45,744 nt of DNA from Lingula anatina (Eukaryota; Brachiopoda; Lingulata; Lingulida; Lingulidae): NCBI RefSeq assembly GCF_001039355.2, contig NW_019773539.1:15420-61163 (forward strand). The letters run 5' to 3'. The notes under the pieces are model-generated. The model ran no database searches. It saw only the letters and a list, made by a program, of their open reading frames with translations, and was not told the origin of the DNA. This document shows positions 1 through 8,727 of the stretch, one piece after another. The position numbers and the translations under genes are program-made. Numbering within the stretch: the first letter of the stretch is position 1; each line of letters starts with the position of its first letter.

Positions 1-59
1 AAATCGGTGCGAGCGGGCGAAAAAAAAAAAAAACAGTCCAAAAAAAAAAAATGCTTAAG

Positions 60-420
60 AAAAGTTTTGTTTTCAGTACACAGCTGGAAACACTAATTTA
101 CCACAGAAACACGTATCAAACTAACAACATGTCTTTATCCGTGCTCTCAAAATATTAAAGCATTGTGAATAGGGCCTACTTCGTAGAAAGGTAAAAAGTC
201 ATGAATATATATAGGCCTATGCTGCATATTACCAAATCTATTTAAGGTTATTTCATGCATTCTGTTGGTATAGCAATCAATAAAACAAATATCAAATAAA
301 CAGCGTGTCTTTATTTGTACTCTCAGAAAATTAAAGCATTGTAAACACTTCACAGAATTGTTAAAAAAATGAAGCAAAGATAGGCCTATGCTTCCTACTA
401 CCAAATCTATTTAATATTTA
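60..420. repeat. Diverged tandem duplication, period about 176 bp
   Basis: The stretch from about 128 to 250 recurs at about 304 to 420. Both units share a GTCTTTAT start, the words 'ctctca' and 'attaaagcattgt', the palindrome ATAGGCCTAT (about 211 and 382), and end in 'taccaaatctattta'. Divergence is substantial in the middle of each unit. No coding capacity is apparent. It is non-genic tandem DNA at the edge of the window. Confidence 0.6.
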
Positions 421-599
421 GAAAAAGAATGACAACTGATTTTAGTACAATTAAAAACGCTTGTGAAAGAACCCGGGACTCTTTCACGTTGTTAAATTTC
501 AGTCTCTCGGTTGAAATAAAGAATCCGGCGTTTTTTAACGCGCTGCTAAAAAAAATAGCATGCCCCCTACCTCCAGAATGTTACGACATGTATTGTTAT

Positions 600-990
600 A
601 GACAGGTATGAATCAAATTCAAACAGGCTAATTCAACTTTGATGGAAGCAGTCAGTTTTTTAGACAGTTTTTTTAAACAACCGTCAAACACAATTACTAC
701 ACTCTTCTCTCCGAACATGTAAAACTCCAATATCCTTTGATTGACAAGATGCCAATCAAATTCATTAGTTTCGATAGTTGCTGTCAAGAAAGAACAGCTT
801 GATTGGCAGGTTATATAAACAAACGTCAATTACAATCATTAAACAGTGGATCACTATAGTCGTCGAACACGTTTAGTTCAAGCTCCCTACACCCTTTGAT
901 TGACAAGGTGCCAATCAAATTCAGTTAGTTTTGATAGTTGCTGTCAAGTAATAACAGCTTGATTGGCAGGTTATATAAACAAACGTCAAT
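600..990. repeat. Tandem repeat array, period about 159 bp, two strong copies plus one decayed copy
   Basis: 734-830 and 893-990 are about 97-bp copies differing at only a few bases. Each holds the inverted pair GCCAATCAAA and CTTGATTGGC about 40 bp apart, then TTATATAAAC and AACGTCAAT. A weaker third unit precedes them (about 600-733), recognisable by 'aaacaaccgtcaaacacaatt'. The paired CCAAT/ATTGG words and the TATA-like word give each unit a promoter-like look. Confidence 0.65.
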
Positions 991-1030
991 CATCGCGCAC
1001 TATGATTTCTCTCGCTGTGAAACGGTGAGT
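971..1030 (+). promoter_or_regulatory. Possible TATA promoter and short first exon
   Basis: In the last unit of the tandem array, TTATATAA (971-978) with an upstream ATTGG is followed about 30 bp later by a short open stretch containing ATG and then a consensus donor, ACG|GTGAGT, at 1024/1025. No downstream exon could be matched to it, so this is only a pattern match. The donor could be chance. Confidence 0.2.
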
Positions 1031-1729
1031 ACGCCGAAAGAGAGCGCTGAAATCTGAAGTTAGTAATTAATTTGAAAAATATTTTAAGAGAATATATACA
1101 TGTTTTCAAAACTAGTTCTCTTTCTGAACCCTTCAGCGTGTCTAATACGACACTCTAGATTACAAATTATTTTGTAAAAAGAAGAATTTAGCAAAAGAAA
1201 CCAATTTTAAAACAGATTCAAGTAAAGAAATATGACATTTGACGTTATTCTGGAAGTAGCGCATGTGTCATTTCAAATTTAGTACAACTACAGAGTGTGC
1301 CCCAGTATGTGCGTGGAAGAATGAAGAATAAATGTTTTTGCAATATTATGTGTGGAGCATTGACAGATTCTTTTACTGTCAAAGTCTACTTTCTGCAAAC
1401 TAAATAAATAAATAAAAATAAATAAAATGATGCTAATTCATCTTCATTAAAGGTGACATTCGTGTTGAAGTTGAGGTAAGTGGTTTAATTTTTGCGGGGC
1501 TAAATGTTAGCAAGGACCTTTAATAATAAGTGGATGGGAAACAAAAATATAACTGTAAACAAAAATATTACTATCCTATTTAACAAACAAACCGCTACTT
1601 CGCTCTTGTAACTATTTTGTTAGTTTATTTTACATCAGTAAAGCGTGAATAAAATAGTTCAAAACGCCCTCACAGTGCCGTTGTTTTTGCTACTTTTAAA
1701 GCTGCTGGGGTTAGGTGAAGGAGCGAGGA
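1031..1729. other. Intergenic DNA, nothing recognised
   Basis: AT-rich sequence with a short AAAT-rich stretch near 1404-1428. I see no exon with both splice signals and a plausible reading frame. Confidence 0.5.
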
Positions 1730-1966
1730 CAGGGGCGGATCCAGGATTATTAGAGAGGGGGGTGTGGGTGTGTCGGGGTGTGGGGTTTGGGGCCTGCTCA
1801 ACGGCCCCGACAAAAATGGTGTTTTGGAGAGCAAACAGTGCCCTTTGGTACGGTTTAGAACAATGATTTAGCTTGTCAAATTATAATTTCTAGAGGGGAA
1901 TATTGGGTGATATATTTTTCAGAAATCGAAAGAGGGGTCAGGATCCCCCCTCTTAATCTGCCACTG
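1730..1966. mobile_element. hAT-like MITE, non-autonomous
   Basis: The left end CAGGGGCGGATC and the right end (reverse complement CAGTGGCAGATT) form imperfect terminal inverted repeats. Both continue into AGAGGGGGG, and the element is about 237 bp. CAGTGGCGGATC-type termini are typical of small hAT-like elements in animal genomes. I could not find a clean 8-bp target duplication (agcgagga left, caaaggca right), so the copy is probably old. There is no transposase ORF. Confidence 0.6.
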
Positions 1967-2143
1967 CAAAGGCATAATCTCAGACAATTTTTGTATTGAG
2001 GAAATTCTTTAATTTTGAGTTTCCAATCAAAACTCCAAAATTGAGAAGATCTCTTTAAAATGCATGCGGGCCGTTAATTTTTTATCATTAGCTTCTGTAA
2101 TATAACGGCTTCAAAAGTTGGTTCCCGTCTACAAATATATTTA

Positions 2144-2173
2144 CGCGTGCGTGCGTGCGTGCGTGCGTGCGTG
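2144..2173. repeat. (CGTG)n microsatellite
   Basis: About seven tandem GCGT units run into AT-rich flanks. Confidence 0.9.
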
Positions 2174-2359
2174 TTTTAAAAATTTACGCATATATTAAAC
2201 TAGGTAAATAAGTACGCACTGTTATTATTTCACTCAATTTCCTTTATGTAAAACTACGTGAAGTAACAATGTAATAGAACTTACTTACCATTTATAAAAT
2301 ATTTGTGAAATATCGAAAAAATCGCACCACTGACATTTCAAATGATGACCATGATACTG

Positions 2360-2386
2360 TTTTTTTTTTTTTTTTTTTTTTTTTTT
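2360..2386. repeat. Poly-T tract
   Basis: An uninterrupted run of 27 T downstream (3') of the minus-strand aquaporin gene. It could be the A-tail of a retroposed element on the minus strand or simple slippage DNA. Confidence 0.85.
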
Positions 2387-2838
2387 GAAAAAATACAACG
2401 TGTTGCCTAACTTATGTGCATTAATGTATATAAAGAGTATATTGATGCAAATCAAGCCGTCGGTCTGTTGGAAAAATCACTTGTTAAAATCCGTTTCAAG
2501 GAGTAAACACAAACGAAAAGAGCACTAATAATTAATACTCCCTTGATACAAGGAAATCTCGATTATATAATGATGACCTCTTGAAAATATTTGAGACTAC
2601 TACCTATGATATCAAGGGCTTCTTAAACAGTATGCAAAATTCAAGTATAAGACATATATTAATTTTGTATCACATTACTAGCGCACCCCGTGGTCCACTA
2701 CAACACCCTAAAGCCAGTTACCATTCCTGTCACACTGGTTTTAAAAGTTACAGAAATACTGACGATAACAGGACTAGTTCCCAATTATCTCCTTGTCTGG
2801 TGTCTTTCTGGGTAACTGTCACGCGAATGGCAGCGCAT

Positions 2839-4462
2839 TTACTCGGGCTGTGTTTGCATCTTGGTGACTGACACACTTGAACTTCGGCGACAGTTGATTT
2901 GCTTATAGGTCTTAAGTTTGTCAACTGAGGCGTCGGCAGCGAAAAGCAAGTCGTAGAGTAGAGCAGCCACCACCCCAGCTAGTAACTGACCAAGCCAGTA
3001 GACCTGAAGGTATATATACATATATATATTATTAGGAAGCATATAAATCGTTAGCTATAGTTTTACTGCGTCCTTAAATATCTTAGTGTCCTATAAATTA
3101 ATCCCTTTGAAAGAAAAAGAAATTTTCACCTACTTATGAATCATTGCTCAACCCGTCCCTACATTTGGATTCTGTTTTCCGGCATTTATAATTACATAAC
3201 TTAGTTCTAAATGACCGCAATGTCTTCTTGTACATTTAAGAATGAAATATTGACATTAGATACTTTCATTTGAAGGATTTTATTATTTTTATCGTCTAAA
3301 TAGGGAAAGATAAGGAGCTTTGCAGGATATGTAGACACAATATGTGTTTTGGGGACATTTTCAAACGGGGATAGTTTACCTATAACTGTCCCTGAAACTT
3401 ACCCAGTGGTTCTCCCATACTGTGGACACATACAGTACTGCCGGACCGAAACTGCGGGCAGTGTTCATGCCGGCGCCTGTGTATGGGACCTGGAAAATGA
3501 ATAAGCAAATTAATCAATAAAATTTATGATCCATTAATTATACCAAGTAACAAGAACATGCATTTAATGACTTAATTGTACCGTTAAATGGTACTGCAGT
3601 CCCACAAGTCATTTAAAAAAGTTTTGCAGGGAAAAAGTTCCCATTCTCAATGTTTAATAAGCAAACCGACATTTTAGTTATAGGCACATATTATTTTTCC
3701 GAGACAACAGCGCACCATTCCTTAGTTCCAGAGAACACTGAAAACTCGACTCTCTACTTACGCTTACCTGTGACACTGGAAGCGGCAAAAGCACGCCACC
3801 ACAGTACACTTACACACACAAACACACACACACTCATCTTCGGGCAAGCCGTCACGGAGGATAGGCCTATTGACAGTGCGCAGGCTTTTACCAAGATTTC
3901 ATCGACTTACCGCCCACAGATGACCCATGGCGACGGACAGTCCGATTGCCAGCGGTCCGGAACCATTCAGGTCCTTTCTGTGGGAGTCGCATGTGGCAAA
4001 CACAGTGAAGACCAACATGAAGGTCGCCATGAACTCAATACCAAAACCCTGCTCTGCTGTGACGCCAGAAGCTAGCTGGGAGGTTCCAAGGGCGGCTTGG
4101 TACGCTGTTGGTGTCAGACCCTTCAGAATTGCCGCCCCAGCGATCCCTCCCACCATCTGGCTCACAAAGTAGAAAATACCCCTAACAATGGTGATTTTAC
4201 GGGTCACAAGAAACCCGATGGTGACGGCCGGGTTGATGTGGCCGCCGCTGACGTTGGCGATGGCCCATACGATGGTGGCCACGCTGAAACCAAAGCACAG
4301 TGAAATTGTGGCGAGGCTTTGCATGTTGTTGACGTTTGTGGCTGAGCCGCACGATACCAGCACAAGGAACAGGGTCCCCAGGAATTCCGCGAACATCGCC
4401 CTGTAGAGTCCAAGAGAACGGACATCTTCCGCGCTGGTCACGGTTGCCATGGATCCGGACAT
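2839..4462 (-). CDS. Aquaporin, AQP1/AQP4-type water channel
   Basis: Three coding exons on the minus strand: 4462-3911, 3489-3403 and 3003-2839 (stop TAA at 2839-2841), giving about 267 residues, normal for the family. Introns are GT-AG with GTAAGT donors and phase 0. The start is the ATG at 4460-4462, with A at -3; the upstream TTG is not a start. TM1 contains AEFLGTLFLVLVSCGSA. Loop B has an intact GGHINPAV (N77-A79). Loop E reads GAGMNTARSFGPAV, so the second NPA is NTA (193-195) followed by the conserved Arg196. The selectivity-filter positions read Phe57, His181, Ala190 and Arg196, as in AQP4-type water-selective channels, and no Cys occupies the mercury site. The product is predicted to be a six-helix plasma-membrane tetramer for water flux. 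The C-terminus is Ser-rich (RRSSSVSVTK), a possible kinase target. Confidence 0.93.
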
Positions 4463-4471
4463 GGTTGTCAA

Positions 4472-6354
4472 AGATTATTACAGATTTCTTGGGGGGTTCG
4501 GTATTTGTGAATTTCTCGTGCGGTGAAACTTTTTTGTCGTTTTTTTCGTTTTTTCAGTTAGTCAAACTATTTTAAAAAAGTGTCTCTTTTCTTACTGTCT
4601 TTGTGAAACGTTGTAGCCTCCTTCGGTCGAGATACACCTGTTCAAACTCTGTTATGTCACAATCTTGAACCGACGTAAGTTTCAATTTCTCCGAAGTCAC
4701 TGCCTACAAACGAATATCTTTTTCTTCATAAATTGACGACGACCAGGTCAACAAATGTCACTTTTTCCCACTAATGCTGTTTCAGCATTACTTATTAGCG
4801 ATTAAACCCTTATGAACGCAATGTTTGCTGTTCGTCAATAGTTTTCGAGCAAAGCACCCTTGTAATGTTCCACATTTTAGTCTCTTTCGACCCAGTTCTT
4901 CCTTTCTTTCTGATGTTATATATAAAGAATTTCTGCTTACTATTCATTCAAATATTGACTATTGATTGTCGAGAACTCTCTCCTTTTATGATAGCGTTTC
5001 ATGAATGGGGAGACGGTATTATTCTTACACTCGCAAATTGAACAGCAGTTGAGGCGCTTTGCAGCCTTGTGTGCTTTATCTGAAGAGATTTCTGAAATGA
5101 TATTCAGAAAGTATTGTACTGGGTGAAAACAGTCGCCATTGCTATTACATAAATCTTAAATTCGTGAAAAGCGAGAGTGAAAATTTGCTAAGTGAATAAC
5201 TAAAACGTAATGAAATGTGAAAAGCCAAACAGCACTGAATGTACAGTAGTTACTGTAGTAACTGTTGCGTAGTGGTCTCCATAGTGCGCGTTCTTCGAAT
5301 TTTTATAACTTGATTATCTGCTTAATATTCTTTTGGGGACAGCCAACACTCGCGCTGTCGATATTTTTCTTGGTTGCCAAGTGTCCAACATAACGAGAGA
5401 CGGCCCTACATTTCATCGAGTGTACAGTATCCTGCATACATGTATGAACGACCACATTTCAACTCAATTGTTTGGTGGATTCTAGTTCCATTTTAGATGT
5501 TGAAACTATAGAATGAGTGATTAGGGGTTAGTTTACCCCCTCCCCTATCCCGACGTTACTTATAAATATTCTCGTTTGTTCTATAGGACAAAATTGCACG
5601 GAATAGTGAAGTCACGCCCTCATTAACGCCGCAAGGAAAACGCACTTCAAAAAACATGAGCTATATCTAATTTAACATATTTATTGTTTAAAAAATTGTG
5701 CAGCAGCGAAATCTTGCATATAATGACCGACATGATTGTGTTTTGACACCCTTCAGATCTTGGAAAGAAAGTTTTTCTCTTGTGCCCATTATAATTAAAC
5801 GATAATAGCCAAAGTTCACTCAAAAACATTTGGAAGATTATGCTGCTAATAATAAGTGGCAGATTGGAGATGAACCAATAGTTACAATTTTTGCTTGTAA
5901 TATCCACCCCGCTTAGGTACAGGTGGGGTGTGACCTGGCCGTTCTTAGGGTCGTGGTGGATTGGCCTATATAAAATGTAGATTTATACAAAAACATGACA
6001 AAAGAGGCAGAGAGAGGCAGAGAGAACCCTTCAGTTGTTTGCATACCAAATTAAAGTAATTAAAGAAATTGTTAGAATAAAATAGAAAACAGTTTAAAAA
6101 TCACTTTCAAGAGTAATAATTCAATCTTTACAAATTTGTCTATCAGGATGGCATTTAACAATTGCTTTATATGAATGTTTTCAACAGAACACAATCGTTT
6201 TCTCACATTTTGCAAAATTATATGATAAATTCATGCAGAATTGCTGTCTTGTAAGATGTTTCAAGGGGTGTTATCTCTAAATAGTCTATAGATCTTTCTT
6301 CATTATGGTTAACAACAAAAAAGTAATAATAATAATAATAATAATAAATTATTA
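4472..6354. other. Intergenic region upstream of the aquaporin, 3' of the Sir2 gene
   Basis: This should hold the aquaporin 5' UTR and promoter (minus strand) and the Sir2 3' end. I see no convincing TATA box or exon. An (ATA)n run at 6329-6350 lies just beyond the Sir2 stop codon. A short inverted pair ATCCACC/GGTGGAT brackets 5899-5957 without a recognisable RNA fold. Confidence 0.4.
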
Positions 6355-7680
6355 TCACACATTTTCAAGAGCCTTGTCAATCAGCTTTAGGGCTTGGAGA
6401 CCTGTCATCTGTAAGGACACATCCCTGTCTCTGTTCACCTGGGGCTCATTGGGATTAATTCTTATCAACACCCCTTCTTTGCTCCTCTCCACTAACATTT
6501 CACCCTGGAATCGGACCGTGGGAACTGCAAGCCCTGCCCCAATTTCAACAACAACAAAAGGTGTATGTGGATCAGCCTTTAAATTGCTGACAAACTGGTT
6601 AAATCGGGTCTGCTGGCCATCAGTCCTATGACTGACCCAGTCCCAGTCCCCAAACATGAGGATATTAGGGCGTGCTAAGCCCTGGGGGTCTAAAGGTGGG
6701 CCCCTGGGGAGTGGCTCAGCAGCATGCAGTGTACTCTCATCCACCTTTGGGTCAAAATCAGGGGGCACAGGCCAGATAATGTGGTTACTGTCACAATTAA
6801 CAAGCTGGAGATAATTTATGCTGCCATGACACTCTATGAGTCTGTCTTCTGAGAATCCTGCCTTTTGGAAGTGACCATCAACATTGCTAGTGAAAACAAA
6901 GTAGCCTTTGTCCATCTGTCTTGTCCATTTCCTCAGGATGTGGAAGCCTTCATGGGGTGTGGTATTCTTGTATAACTTGTACCTGAAAATTATTATGTTA
7001 TGTTAAAATATATTATGTTATAATGAAGGCAGATTTAGTATTCATTTATTGACACATTATATCTGAGATTATGTGATGTCCACTAACACACCCTGTGAGA
7101 ACCTCTCGTGACTGTATGTCGCATTACTTATAAATGGCACGTACACGTTAACACTACTGCACAGCTGGAATTGAAAAAAGTATGATGTTATCAAGCTTGT
7201 ACATAAACGGATACAAAATCACTTTATTTGCGAATGATTTGATTCAAAGTGAGTTTGAGGACACACACAGTTTCCCCAGGATTTGGACATTTATTGTTCT
7301 GAGAGTTTATAACACTGTGTGTTACCATGTAAGGCCGAAAACTGAGTCAGATCCCTCGCTCTCTCCCACAGACACACATTCAGACTCCCCTCCCTCCCCC
7401 CCCCCCACCACACACACACAAAATTACCAACAGAATACCTGTGTCCAAAAAATCCCCAAGCAAACGTTGGATCTTCCAGAAACCAAGAAGGTGTGCTCAT
7501 CTGAGACAGCGTAAGGTTCATTTTTTTCAGAGGTGGGTAAGCTTTCCAAAATCCCTGGGGGCCTCTAAAATCCGGCAGGCCTGAATCTACACCCATACCC
7601 GCACCAGCTGTGATAACGATTGCTTTGGCCTGGCGTATGGCTTCGGCTGCACGAATAACGGCCGGTGGTCCTGATGCCAT
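6355..7680 (-). CDS. Atypical Sir2-family (sirtuin-like) NAD-dependent protein
   Basis: Two exons on the minus strand, 7680-7439 and 6982-6355, joined by a 456-bp GT-AG intron (donor AG|GTATTC). They give 289 residues from ATG at 7678-7680 (context gaaATGg). Sir2 signatures in order: NAD-binding GAGMGVDSGLPDFRG (26-40), TSNVD (112-116; usual form TQNxD), catalytic-type His133 in ECHGSI, ARPNILMFGD (184-193), and a late VEIGAGLAVPT loop (226-235). SIRT1-7 carry a Cys4 zinc site between the His and RPxxxxFGE; here only Cys132 and Cys144 are present and the segment reads LPRGPPLDPQG. The overall wording (FWKAYPPL, TPHEGFHILR, FTSNVDGHFQKAGF) recalls bacterial Sir2 proteins rather than any animal SIRT class. 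Deacylase activity is inferred, not shown. There is no signal peptide. Confidence 0.88.
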
Positions 7681-8727
7681 TTCACGTTAGCCAGATGACT
7701 CGACAGCGTACTTAACAACACGTACATGTATACTATATATTCGATGAAACTCTTGGTCACTGATTGTCCTGTGACCCAAATGTATCTTATCTTTCATGCA
7801 TGGCGATAAAATGTAAAATTATGATTTAAAAGCCTACAAATGTTGATTTCAATGAAAGGTCATTACAACCTTCGGATCAGCTGTTTCTAACAGGAAGTAA
7901 CATATTCAAATCTTAATTTACAGAAGAGCGAAAAACGTGCCTGCTTAGGTAAGCGAGGAGTTCTGGGGTAAGCCAAAGACAAATCCCTCAATTTCGGACT
8001 TTTGCATTAAAGATTGCATTTATGCAAAACGACAAAACGATTTTCATAGCTGGTGTTTTTTGAGATAGAGAAATGGAGACGTTTGTGAACATTTATTGAT
8101 GCATTTGCAAAAGTAGCTCCTTAATTGTCCTTGACAGTCGAGACTCGTGCTCCCCTTGAAGTTATCAGTCTTAGTACTCTTACCCAGTACATGCTAACGG
8201 TACCATTACGCTACGTGTTTCAACCCTGAGAAGCCGAAAACTGAGGCTAAGCTCGTACACGGTGCAGTTCTGTGCGGAGCACGCATCCATGCGCGAGCAA
8301 GTCTAAGGGAGTGCAACGCTGCTGAAATGCCGCTTGACTGTAATTTTGATCTGTTGTAAAGCCACATTCAATTACTTTTTTATGATACCACACTCGGATT
8401 AGATATTTTGTAGCATCTATGATAAGATAATTTAGATTTATACAGTTCAGGATTTGTGCAGAAAACTATATTCCCTTGGCAACTCAGTAAGAAATATTTA
8501 CATCAGGTACCTTTATTTAAGGGCTTTTGTCTTTTTGTTAAGTCTGAATTGGGGAAAAGGAAGTAGCTTTGCAGGCATATAATCGTGACTGTGGAACAGT
8601 CTCAAATGAAAATAGTAAACCTTTCAGTTTGGGGTGTAAACTGTATGAAAAGACACTGAAAAGACTGAAAACACTAAAACTAAAAGGACACGTGCTCTTC
8701 TCTTGCAAGGTGTGTCTATCAGCAGTT
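7681..8727. promoter_or_regulatory. Divergent intergenic region between the Sir2 and SDR genes
   Basis: About 1.05 kb separate the two start codons, so promoters for both must lie here if no 5' UTR introns intervene. I see no clear TATA box. The interval also contains a tRNA-like relic (about 8140-8215). Confidence 0.45.
8140..8215 (-). repeat. Degenerate tRNA-like relic, possible SINE head
   Basis: On the minus strand, TAGCGTAATGGTA fits a Pol III A-box. It is followed by a perfect 5-bp stem GTACT/AGTAC with a 7-nt loop (GGGTAAG) like an anticodon arm. The T-arm is poor, position 33 is not U, and the acceptor ends do not pair, so this is not a functional tRNA. Confidence 0.25.

Noticed and set aside
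455-495. GTGAAAGA/TCTTTCAC hairpin as a regulatory RNA or terminator
   Set aside because: An isolated 8-bp palindrome in AT-rich repeat DNA, with no transcript context.
4463-4471. Aquaporin start three codons upstream, at 4471
   Set aside because: That codon is TTG; the first ATG is at 4460-4462 and has a good context.
3650-4575. Several plus-strand open frames across aquaporin exon 1
   Set aside because: They lie antisense to a strongly conserved coding exon and show no domains of their own.
5890-5960. GC-richer segment with ATCCACC/GGTGGAT as a tRNA
   Set aside because: No A-box, B-box or cloverleaf.
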